Assembly (NCBI GenBank): GCA_019009955.1
Contig: CM032230.1
Span: 10,589,501-10,653,500, forward strand
Source: Riptortus pedestris
Taxonomy: Eukaryota; Arthropoda; Insecta; Hemiptera; Alydidae
Length of the DNA: 64,000 nucleotides
Direction: 5' to 3'
Below the pieces are notes generated by a model, which searched no databases, had not been told where the DNA came from, and was given only the letters and a program-made list of their open reading frames with translations. Positions 14,501 to 27,618 of this stretch are shown piece by piece (position 1 is the stretch's first letter; each line of letters starts with the position of its first letter). The translations under genes were made by a program, and so were the position numbers.

Positions 14501-17500
14501 AATATGTTTTTTTGGTTTTCAATGAAATGGTTAAATATTAAGATTGGTATAGAGCAAATAAATAAACAATTTTCATGTCTAGAATGTAAAATATTAATTT
14601 GGCATGTCATCAAAATATTAATAATGTCATCAAACAATGTAATTGAATGTATCATATTAAAGATTCGTGCAGGGGGGAAATCAAAAATTCAAAATAACTG
14701 TTATCATGAGCTGAATCAAAAAATTTTAAACAACTAATCTTGTAGCAAAATTTAATTCTATAAATGTTGTTGTGTTGCATTTACTCTATCTCGGAGTATT
14801 AACTGAAATATTTGAATTTTTTTTTAAATTTTCAGCCTTCATTACTTTACACTCCCCTTTTAGTCATTGCAAATTAACAATAATGTTAATGGAAGTATTG
14901 GCTTAAGCCAATCATGAAACATATTGTTCAAGACTGGGGGTCAATGACATGTTTGTCGTCATATGTGGCAACCTGGTGCCCTTGGTAAGGTTTGATCCGG
15001 CCCGTGAGGCATTTTGAAAAACCCAATTAAACAAACATATTACACTACTAACTCCAAATGAGGAAGATGAGGAGAGATTTGTGCGGTCGGCAGTACTTAT
15101 AAATGCGAAGTTCTTTTCAAAGATGAAAGTTAATAAATCAAAACATCGTACAAGGCTGACTGATGATAATTCGGAAAATTATTTTCGTCTTTGTATTAGT
15201 GGAATTAATCCAAACATTGATGCGCTAGTTTCCCAAAAGTGTCTCATTAATTTTGATGTCGCTATTTAATTTTTGTTGTTTGTAATAATTCCAAATTTTA
15301 CAATTTAATTATAATGCTGTACCTATTTTTTTTTTCATTATTATTATTACATAATACATTATGTATTATAATTACATTGTCGTATAATTTAAAATATAAA
15401 ATAATCTGATGTGGTGACTAGATGACTTTGTACAACACCTATTACATTAAATAAATGAAATGTTTGGTTTTGTAATTTTGTATGAAATTGATATACGATT
15501 TCTCTGTTCCATTGTATCAGAGTTAAAAACTATCATGGAACATAATTTATAGTTTTTTTTTATTATAAAAGAAAAAAGGTCCTATACAAATTTATTGCAT
15601 CTCTAATAGGTATGGAGATTCAATTTTTATTTTCCACTCCTCTCCCCCTTAGTCAATTTTGATCAAAAAGACAGAGGCACAAATAGACTGTACAACAGTC
15701 CTAAATAAGAAATTTCAATTTCGCCATAGTTGTTTTTGAATTAACGTACATATATAGGAACAGACGTCCTACTGAAACTAGTCAAAATGGGTTTAGGGAG
15801 GGCCAAAATGGATAATTACATAAAAATAAAAAAAATCAACCAAATATAACAATATAAAAAACAAAGGATACTCTCAACAATTCTCTTTATGAGTTTGACA
15901 TAGTAGTCTAGCTCCGGGATCCACTCCTGGAACCTGTCAGGTTGCTGCTGCATGTAGGTGAGGTAAGGATCGGACAGTGTCCACCCCTTGGAGCTCTCCA
16001 CTGTACTACCAAGGACTGCAGACACCAGTCTCCGCTTCAGCTGGGGACGGTCTTTCAGCACCCTCTCGTAATAGTGGAGTGTGTTATATAGGTATGTCAC
16101 TGGACGATCTAAAAAAAACATATTTGTTGTTAAAGAACAAATATTTCTTAGAGAAAATGTGAGAGAAGTAAAATACTATTCCATTCTAGGACAATTTCCT
16201 GGGCTGTTCCATTCCAGTTCCAACTAGTGTTTTGCCATTGACAAAAAACAAAGAAAACACATAAACTAAATTAAGCTTGGCTGTTCAACAGTGGTGTATC
16301 CAACAGGACACAAAGCAAAATCATCAATGACATGTGACATTATTTTGAAATTATTTTAAATCAGTAAGTAATAATAAGACAAAACTAAAATAATAATAAA
16401 AATAAATATACATAAAAAAGAAAAATACAGTAATTTGAAAATTATAAATAAATAAGATGATGAATAACTGACGAAGTATTCAGTTAGAAATGGTGAGTCT
16501 TCACTATAATTACAGCTTACTCAAGAAATTTGTAGTAGTTTATAGGATAGCATGTCTTATTTCAAATTTATAGACCTTGCACTCCGAATTGACAATTTCC
16601 AAAATCTTCATTTCTTTACCTTTATAATTATTTTTTATATGTAAAAACCTTATTGAATCTTCATGACTTTGGAAAATCAAAAATAAATATGACTTCCAAT
16701 TTTCTAAAGAACTTAAAGACAATTTTTCTTGCACTATAGACTTATGTTTTATATTCCAAGAAGTATAGACTTACCGTGGAATTTATAAAGACTCCCTAAA
16801 TGATCAAGAAGAGTTTCCAGAGATTTTATTACAGGAGGCAGCTCTAGGTACCTGTGGATCACGATATCAAACACCTGCAAAAAGGGAAAAAAAATTTCTA
16901 TTATGTTTCAAAATGAATTAAGAGTAGTTTAGCATTCATTAATTAATTAAAAGTAAGTGACGAATAAATCATGGAAACAATTATGAAATACTAAACTCTC
17001 CTTAACTAGGAGACCTATTTTCGATGACAAACAGATAAATTTAAAAATGAATAAAACGAAACAAGTCCAATCAAACTTATCACAATAACTGTTTTACGAA
17101 AAAGAATAGAAAGTATTTACTAAAAATCCATAGAATGCTAACCAGTATGCAGCCACTTTTGCTTGGCTTCTTTTTGATAGATTTATTAAGTTTTTTTTTT
17201 ACTTCCTTGTAAGGCGTTAAAGATGTATTGCAATTGCAAAACTTTTTTGCGCACAAAGTGTACGTTAATAAATAAAATAATAATTTTAGTTAATAGGAGC
17301 ACAAGGGAGTATTGTGGTACCCACATCAGTTTTTTTGTATTGTCAATTTTAAGAATGTATAAAAATTCACTTCAAACTGCCACATTTTCCATATGACTAT
17401 ACTCATGACATTCAACCACAATACATCATAATGGAAGACTTAACAGTACTGCCATAAAGAAAGATCTGGGCATACATCTATATTTATATACAGAGTGGTT

Positions 17501-20500
17501 CATGCACCATGTTCATCTCCTTTAAGTAAATTTCCTAAAATAAATAAATATATACATATATATACAGGCAAGCACGCCCATGCACACACACACACACACA
17601 CAAACTTGTCTGTTATGTTCTAGTGGTTGCAATTTTAGTTGGAATGAAATCAAATGTTTCATGTAAAACTAAATAAGAAGTTCATTAATGTCTGAAATCG
17701 GACCAGGTAAAAGGGGATTTAAAGGAGGGAAAATTCGAAATAACTCCGCTAGTTACAGATGGATTGAAAAATTGTAAGGAGGCAATCTTATTGTGAATTT
17801 AATTTTTTATAAATGCAGTTCAATGGATGTTTTATCTATTTTGAATATAAACCAAGATATTTGCATTTTTCAGACCTGAGTAAATCTCCACTCGTACACA
17901 TCTCATGTCAAGAATAAGCAGAGATATCATGAAATATTTTAATTCTAGCTTAAATATCAAAATGGTTTTCATTGAACCTTCACTATGTAAGATATAAGCA
18001 ACTATTCAACTGATTGATACCATTGTCAATATTTAATCAATCAATATAAAGCTAAAGACAAAATTTGTTAATGGTCGTAATTGGACCATTAGGAGGAGGG
18101 GGGCTTAGAGGGAGTTAAAATAAAATAAATTGAAATGACCTGGACTAAAAAATGTTATATAATAATTTTCTTTATACATTTAATGCCCTGCAATTTTGTT
18201 TTCATCCATCAGTTAACCCCCTACTCATAGTCATGGGATTTTCACTTATCAGCAATTGCATTACTAAATGTCTCATGTCCAACTTAAATTTGACGTTACA
18301 AGGCATTTAATAATACATTCATTTCCCACAGTAAGAAGAAACCTTTACAATCTTTAAGTAGGATAACAATGTATTACCAATCAAATCACTGATATCTAAT
18401 AGTCTTAACATTTTATTTTCAATGTGAATACTTCATTAAAAATATGTCTTTCAATCTGAAAGTTGAATTAGGTTCACTGAACAAAAATGGAAGAGGTTAG
18501 ATCAACTTTATCATCAAAAGTATCTTCATTCTCTACAACTAAGACCTACCAAGTTTCATTTTGAAATTATCGAAACTCTTGAAAAATAGGGAGTGAACAA
18601 GGAGTGTGAAACATCCAGTATATTTATAGAATTCTGCAAACATTTAAAGCTACATTAACTAAAATGACACATAACCTAAGAACATAAACCAGTTAACTCT
18701 TTTAGAATTAATTGTTTCAAATGAGGTAGTTGGAAATAGATGTCTAATAAAAGCAATTCAGAAAAATAGGGTGAAGCACAAGTGTACACAGGAATGGGTA
18801 AGTTACCTCTTAAATAATAATAACACAGAATTTCCACTTATTCCTCTAACAATAAATTAATCAGGGATTGTGCAAGATTTAAAAAAAAATTACTCACAGG
18901 GAGGAAGCGAAGGCAGACATTGCCAAAGTAGACTGGAAGAGACTGGAATGATGCCGACCCTGTTCCCTGTTCATGGATTCCATCAGGAGCAAATTTCTCA
19001 GGATACTTCCTATGGAATGCTAAGTGCTTCTCATGCCTGGAAGTGTTTTGTAAAAAAAAAGAAAATCAATAAATATTACAAGTATTTATTAAAAATTATT
19101 ATAATTAAGAGGCTAAAAGTATAAATATATGAAGTGATCATAAGACCAACCGTTATATATGACAGTGAGACATGGGCTCTCGGGAAGCCCCACTGCTCTG
19201 AAAAGAAAGTGCCCTTAGAAAGATACTTGGAACTATGAGAGGAACACAGATCAGATTAAAAATTATTACAATTGCTCTATTTCAATGCAACAAATTGAAA
19301 AATGTCTTAGAACACAATTTATAGATCTTCATAGATGATTAACAAAAAGGGCCCTATACAAATTGTTTTTATATTATTGAAATGTGAACTTAATTCAACT
19401 TCAAGAAGGGGAAATGGTGGAAGGTCTATAGATGATCTTCCACTGATTAATTTCATTTGGCATCCTCTATGACACCTCTTCAGGAGTAGTACACTTATAA
19501 AAAGATTCGACCTTACTACCATGGCAGTCATGCCAAGACTCATAGATTAACCTCCTCGGTGGTAAGGTGGAATGTTTTTATAATAAGTGTACTACTAGTG
19601 AAGAGGTGTCATAGAGGATGAAAAACAAAATAAATCAGTGGAAGATATTTCACATGTTTTTCATCTATTGACCTTAAGCTATTTCCCCTTCAACAAAAAT
19701 TGTTTTCATATCTGATAGGTATGGAGCATTTTTTTTTCCAACCTCCTCTAAGCCCCCTTCTCCTTAGATGATTTTAACCAAAACTATAGAAGTGTACAAC
19801 TATGCTATTCAGTTGCCTTAAATAGATTATTTTAACATTAGAAGTTTTTGTGTTATACTAGATGGGCACAGATGTCAAAACAGGCTCAGGCAGGGTCAAA
19901 ATGGATGATCCTGTTGAAATCTTAAAAATTCTTTTTTCAAAATTACAATTCTGCCTTCATTTTGTGCAAGGAAATAAAAATGAGAGAGCCCTCCTATTTT
20001 TGGTTAAAAGAGAAGTAAGAAATGCAATTGGAACCAAGAGGAAGCAGCAAAGATAATCTGTACTATTAAAGAAGATTGTGTGTGATGGGGGGGGGGTATT
20101 TCAAAAGAATAGATCATGAATGGCCAGGAAAATGTTGAATAGTATTCATGTGACCAAGGAGGGAGAACAGGTCCAGCTGATTAATCTGAAAGAAGGACTT
20201 GGAGAGGCTGGTGTCCAGAATTTGAGGATTTTAGGGGACTGGACTGAATTGTTTATAATACAGGCTCAGGCCAGGCCCTACAAGTCATATAGTGTCTAGT
20301 ATTGGTAAAAAATTATTTAAAATTATTTGCTACAAAGTTTGTTTTGGCAATATTTTTGAGCCGTATATGCGTTCCACTGCTTTTTTTTCGTATTATTTTC
20401 TTTAGGAATTTACTTTTCATCTTAGCTAAATAGATTTCTTCTTCTTTACTGACTTCTGAATAGTTATTACTATTGCTTTTCTATTTTCACTATTAGCAGC

Positions 20501-23500
20501 AAAAACTTTCCCCAGTCTTTGAAAAGTAAAAATAGCCTTTGAGGTAATAAAGAAAATAGAGTTTACCTTCCAAATACATTGAAGAAAGTTATACAGTGCC
20601 ACCACCAACAAGGAAAAGAAATATCATAACATATTCAACATTATGATGAACACTAACCAATTTGACTGTTTCCAATGCTGTGGAGAATTATCTTTGACAA
20701 ACTCTGTCACTCTATTCCTAAATTCTGCAGCTTTGAACAGGAGAAGTTGTATTATGAAGAAACAGACTTGGGCTTCATTCCCCTCTTGAGTTCTCAGGGC
20801 CTAAACCGAAAAACAACAACAAATATTTGTTTAATAATCACAGACAAATTAGCACTTCTAACATTAAAAAATTGGCTAATTTCTTTTAAAATTCCCAGAA
20901 AACGTATGGAACACTCTCCCTTAGCTCCCAAAATGACTACTTTTTGAAATGCAGATTTAACCACCAGTGATTTAGTTGTGCACACAAGGACCTACTGTAC
21001 TTTTTTTAATAAAGAGGAGATCTTGCAGTTTTGAAAATTTTATTTTTCAAGTTAGTTGTCAAATTGTGTATAGGAGTTGATTTACCATGACAATACGACT
21101 CAGCAAAAATTATTTATGATATTCACTTTACCAATATATTTTCTTATTCATAATCAATGTACCTACTTGAACATTAAATATTTGTATGGGATAAAATGAA
21201 ATATTGGAATGAAAATTACAAAATTATGTATTTCAATTACATATTGTGCTTTCGGAGATTAAGTTGTCTGGGAGTGACCAAAGTCTCACATCTTCCATTC
21301 ACTACATTAACTCTATTCTTAAGTTTTTCTTTAAATTAATTAAAATATCATACTAGAACATTGAACTCTCATACTTATCTTAGTAATTTATTTTTTAAAT
21401 AATAACTGAAATTTCATTTAAAGTCTAAAGACATCTATATAAACATATAGACATTTACATAATAAAAGATTTACCATGCACAATATGAGACGGTCAATAG
21501 TAACAATATTGTATTTCCAAATCATGTTGTTGATGGCATCAACACACTTGTTGACATGCTGTCCTTCTTCAGATATTGTAAATTCAAACACAAGGTAGTC
21601 GCAGAACTTCCGAAGATGGGCAGAAAGAGCTCGAGCACCTATCCGCTCCAAGATTCTATAGGAATAATCTATATTATATAGATTTATAATAATAGAAGTT
21701 ACAAAACTAAAAAAAAATATAATTGTGAATGAAATACTCAACTCTTCAACAAAATAATATACACATAAATTATATAAGTGTAATTATTACGTAAAATGTC
21801 AACAATGGCATAACCTAATCATCTTGCTGCATTACCAAATTCAGCTAAAGAAGTTGTAAGTAAAACTTTTTTCATAACATCCATTAGAATATTAGATATT
21901 TGAATTTTGCAAAAATGATTTTAAATATACATTCGTTGTCTCTCAGCTAAAAATCACCATTTTTAAACCAAGCAAACTGCTTATAACATGTCTGCTCAGT
22001 AGAGCATGCTCTCCATAAACATCCACTTTTCTTCATGTTAAAGTAATAAAGAACCTTCTGCAAAAACACTTTATCCTCTACGAAGTTAGACATACTTGAT
22101 AAACGTAAAACGATTAGTTATTTACACTTCACCAAATGAATTATCCTAAAAACAAAACACATTGACAGTAGGATTATACAGAGTCATGCATTCATATGGA
22201 AAACCCTACCAGGAGCACTATCTATAAGAAAATGCTACAAGCTAATTCAAGTACCCAATACTTCACTAGGGAGTGAAATTGGCTGAGGTTAGATAGATAG
22301 ATTAGAAGATGTTTAGCATTTTCTGTCAGAACCATACATTACATCGTATCATTGAAGTTAAATTAACAACAGTCCTCTTTTCTGGAATGAAATACTTCAT
22401 TTTATATTTAACTAATTACTAGTTTTGCATAAAAGAATGTTTTGTATTTTAATATATGGCAGTATTAAAACCTATTTAGTTTTAATAATGCACGTACTTA
22501 TAAGCAATGGGATTGATCCTGTCTGTTTCTAGGATGATTTTCCAGAGGAGACAGAGGAAGAGAGGTGGAGTCCCAGATACGGAGAAGTGGGCAATGATAT
22601 CATTCTCATTGTTCATCGAAGCCCAATTTCTGAATTCCTCTTCAACAGCTTTCTACAAAACAAAACAAAATATTAGATCTAATGTGATCTATAGACAAAA
22701 CATAGGTTCTCGAGATATATCAACTTCTGCATGATGCTTTTATTATTCAGTGGCTCTAAATGATTTGAATAGGTTAAATTCGATTCAATTCACAAAAGTT
22801 AAGAAGCTATGCTACCTAGATCATGAGATAGAGAGGATGGAGGGGGTCACACGTTAGTTAAATTCAGGAAGTAAGTTATTAATTGTAGATATAGTTTACA
22901 TAAAATTTCAAGTGAGGGGTCTGTTCATCATGAAAGTTCTTGTAGACTCAGAATATGAAATAAAATATGAATGAATTAAATAAAAGGCTTGTGTATACAA
23001 ACTTGTTTGGTTAGAAAAAAAACAGAAAAATAAGTACATGACATTTTTTACTCTTAGTGAGTGTTTGACAGCAGATATATTTGTGAGTTATTAAATGTTA
23101 TTTATGTCCACTTTGTAATATTAAAGACAATTGGGATAGGTTATATACAGGTTACCATCTTTTTCTAACCAGAGTGGGACTAATATTTTATTTAGTGAGT
23201 TCATCTCAAAATAATTTTTTTTTGCCCAGGAGGGAATTGAATCCACCACTCTAGGTAAACCAAGAAAGATTAAGATCAACGCCTTAACTCAGACGGCTAA
23301 CCTGAGCCCCAATTCAAGCATTTTTATGGGGATACAAGCAAATAAGTAATAGTTAACCTGCACTTCAAATTTGTGAATAAGAAAAGACTATACACCCTAA
23401 AACAATAAAATGATATATTTAATCTATTCAGCGTTTCTTCCAAAGAATAACAGAAAATATTTGTATAAACCTTGAGCTGCTGTTTATTCTCCTTCGGAAC

Positions 23501-26500
23501 ACTGTTAGCCTGGAAGAACTCGTTGAGGACAGGTGGGAAGAACTGGAGAGTGTGCTGTGCCCATGAGTGTGGGGTGTTGGCCATTATCGTATTCAACAGC
23601 TCCTTACACCACGCCCCGGACGCAGGCTCACTCCCGGTACCTACAATAGAACATTATATATATTAATAAAATTGAAGTTACTTGATTTGCAAACTATCTA
23701 ATAAGAAGAAACTGAAAGAAAGTAAATGTAAGTATTTACATATAATTAATTTTATTAGCAGATTTCTCAAATGGGAAATCAGCTATTGAAGATATGATTT
23801 TTAAAAAAATTTCAAATCGAAAATCTGAGATTTGAAAGGGCAATTAATTTCCTTAAAAATGATGCCCCAAGTATAACCACTTGCCATTGTAAAGGAAGAA
23901 CTAAGGGGGTTTAATGGGAATAAGAAACAAAATTTTCTTTCTCTGTAAGCTTTCTTTCTTTTTTTTTTTTGCTTCACTAATGGAACAAAAAATATTAACA
24001 CTCAAACTTCAGAAAAACTACATTTAGTAAGCTGCAAATCTCTCCTCTTCGTTTTCAAATCCCAACAGTATACTTTATGAAAAAGATTCTAATTTGCGAA
24101 AACGGATTTTATTTCAGAACTACTGAAACTGAACTTTTTAATAAAATGTATTGTTTTCTACCGACGAATACCTATTAGATCTCAAATACTTACAACATTA
24201 AGGCCTAACACACCCTGTTTCACTAACTCAGCGGAAAGTTACTGAAAATATACGACTACCAGGAAGACGCCATGCAGGAAATAGTAGGGCGTACTGCCTT
24301 CAAGCCTTGAGCATTTTCATTTGCAAGACCATAAAAGTACAACATGTCGCTGTATTCTAAGTTAGTGAAAGGCATTTTTAGAAATAATGATGCAAATTCT
24401 GTATAAAGTAAGCACACAGTTTTGAGTTTGAGGTAAGAACCTAAGAGGAATTAGTGTCCTATCTAATAATAATAAGGTGTCTGTATTGATAAACTCAGTG
24501 GGCTTAGTTTAATTAATTTTAATAAACTGCTTTGTTTTTTTAATAATTGTATTGATTGATTTTTTTAATAATTGTATTGATTGATTTAATAATTGTATTT
24601 ATTTTAAAAACCAAGGTTTTTTTCTTTTTTAAAACGGTATTTACACAGATATCACAGGTCACTTTGGTAGAAAACTAAACATTTTATTAAAAAGTTCAGT
24701 TTTAGTAGTACTGAAATACAATCCGTTTTTGCTATTTAGAATATTTTTGTAATGAAGAATACTGCCGAGATTTGAAAACGGAAAGAAGAGATTTGCAGCT
24801 TAGTAAATGTAGTTTTTCTGAAGTTTAAGTGTTAAAACTTTTTCTTCAGGTAGTGGAGCAATAAAAAAAAAATATAATAATTAAAGTCCGTCACACAGGG
24901 GCTGTGTAAACTAAGCAGATTTCCCATGTGAAGTTTAGCAATAGAGAAATCTGCATACTGGGAACACAACATCACCATGAGTAAATACAAACGGTAATGA
25001 GAAATCTTTCTGTTAATTTTAATAAATTCCCAACTGAGGGAACAAACAGCTTCTGAATTGTAAGAATAATTTATATTTTAATAACTCAAATTTTAGTAGT
25101 CCAAGAACTAAAGGGGGGGGGCGGATGAACAGAATGTATTTGCATAAATCTAACAAAGTAACAAAGGTAAGGTAAGGTTAGAAACGACAGGTAAGGTTAG
25201 AAGAAGCTTCCACCAGAGCCGAACAGTTGCGAAAAAGGCCGAACTAATCCGAACGATACCCGACCACGTGTCCCACAGACTTCATAAAAATGCAAATATC
25301 TTAGTTAATATTCAAGATAGAGAATAAATGGATATAACAATATTTATAGTAAATTTAATTTGCAATAAGATTGGTTTTATACAATTTTTCCATCCGATGC
25401 ATATTAACAGAGATATTTCGAATTTTCAAAAATCCCCCCTCCCTCTGGTCCGATTTCAGCCATTAAGGAACTTGATCTGTCTTTTTACATAAAACGTTTA
25501 AATATCGAGTTTCGTAATGATCAAACAAAAATTGTGACCTCTAGAGCGTTAACAGACAAATATATATAAATATAATTTTGAACGGACCTCATTTTCGTCA
25601 TCTCCTGGGTAGGATCGATGGACATTTGAAGAAATTTTTCGAAAATCGCGTCATGAGTACGACCTCAATAGCTGATTTCCCTGAAGGGAAATCTGCTAAA
25701 AAAAGTTTACAGAGAAAGTCTTCAGTTACTCTCATTAAACCCCCTTACTTAGTTCTTTTGGTGGTTACATAATTTTAAGAAAAATTTATTGATTTTTCGA
25801 ATGATCAACTCTGATTTTCGATATTGAAATAATTTCTAGAGTAAAGGCTTGTTATATGGAAAAAATAGACTGTTCTCGATATTAAACTGTTTCATTCAAA
25901 ACTAAAGATAACATTAGCTGAAATCGAACAAAGAATAGGGAGGGGGAGGGAATTTGAAAATTTCTTATACTCAATTATATCAAAAAATACTGTAGAAAAG
26001 AGTATATAAATATGATATATATATGATTCACAACAATCATTGCTCTATACATTTTTCATAACTAAAATGTTACGCAAGTTATTCATACTTTTTTGCTTTC
26101 AGATTTCAGTAAACCCCCTCCCTACTCATTGAATTTTTTACTTGGAAATAGAGAATATATGGAGAGATTTGGTCATTAGTGTGCTCTGTGTGATGGACAT
26201 TTGATGAATTATATATCTATTGATAACAAAGACCAATTATAATTCTTTTAATGCTATATAAAATTAAGAACGACATTTTTTTAAATATATTAGTTTGGGA
26301 TGTTATAAATTAAATATTATTAGTTATATAAAAGGAGTAGCCCCTGAGCAGGTGGTATGAATACCATGAAACATTTAGGGTGATTTGAGTAATATGGGAA
26401 TAATCAGCTAGCAGTAATTACATGGAATAGCTTCTGAATTGGAATTCAATAAGAGACGTAGATTCTTTAAATTGTATTGTTATAATATAAAATTGTTAGT

Positions 26501-27561
26501 ATTTGTGTGATACCTGTAACATGCATGGACCTAGCTAGCGTCAAAACAAGAGCTCGGTTCAACTCTTCCGATTCAGCAGAGACAAGGGTCTTGGGCTCGG
26601 AGAGAAACCTCGACAGCTGCGGTTGAACCTCGCCACTTCCCAGCCCCGTTATCAGCCTCAGAGCAGTACTTTCTACACTAAAATGTTAAACAAAAATTAA
26701 ATAATTATTACTCTCTTAAGGGTAAAAGGGTAAAGTATGGAAATGGATATGCAACAGCCATTACTCTGTTTAGATTACAAAGTCCTGAATTCAATTATTA
26801 TATAAACAGAATTTTTTCTAAGAGCTTTCAAGCTGGAATAGATAAATCCAAATTTACATCAGAACCAAGTTTTGTTTAATTCCAAACATACATTAGACAA
26901 AAACACTTAGAAAATTAACCCAAAGAATATAGCACAATTCAGAATACACCGGATAAACCTTTTATTATGCAGAAAAAGTAATTTTTAGTATAAAGTTTTG
27001 TTGTTTAAAAGTTTTTTAGCTGGAGTCATTCATTTAATGAAGTCCATAATGCCAAATGGTGAAGGCTTAGATATTACCATCTACTGTAAGATTAGAGATA
27101 AACTGTTGAAACAAGGGTTCATAGAAAAGACATATGGATAAGAAAACTGTATTTCTAATGTACTAGGAACTATGGTATTGAAAAGTGACCCTATAACCCC
27201 TTATAAATACACTTTTTGAAAAATGACGGACTGTAGCTTGTTACAGTCTCTGAACTTGCAAGACAATATCTTGACATTCTATTTATACATTGGATTTCCT
27301 TAATAAGACAAAGCTAATAAAGTCTGACCCTTATATCTGTTCATCCAATCGGCCTGTCATCTTATTCTTCTTAAGATTGGTTCTATACAATATTTCAATC
27401 TAATGTATAATAATTGTTGGTAATTATAACCAAGATATCATAACCCTCCCCCCTCTCAGTCTGATTTCGGCCATTAATGTACCTGACCCTTAGTTTTACA
27501 TAAAATGTTTAAATGTGTTTGGTAGTGATCAAACAAAATTTTCAACTACTAGAGTGTTAAC

Positions 27562-27618
<57 letters not shown>

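Larger units (their letters stand above)
13867..15871. other. MED23 intron 18, repeats only
   Basis: The intron holds a SINE, an hAT remnant, family A fragments (about 14270-14880) and a family C fragment (about 15490-15840, with GGGTTTAGGGAGGGCCAAAA). Nothing else is recognised. Confidence 0.6.
7805..16874 (-). other. MED23: MED23 exons 17-22, residues 973-1404
   Basis: This is the C-terminal third. Exon 17 reads VFDIVIHRYLELPPVIKSLE, exon 18 DRPVTYLYNTLHYYE, exon 19 DWRFNEFPNPAAHALYIT, exon 20 SVGLVMAALPDSFWSVLQDR and YTLATAHAIWHHAGVG, exon 21 HLIGPFLHRF and KYMDPISDLL, and exon 22 YHIKYMFVGD and LRPALQMRLRFIAHLT. All are strongly conserved blocks of the family. Donors of exons 18 and 21 are the same suboptimal GTATCC. 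After the last conserved block (FIAHLTIEE) the protein continues for about 60 residues with an 11-residue repeat not known to me from vertebrate MED23. Confidence 0.92.
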
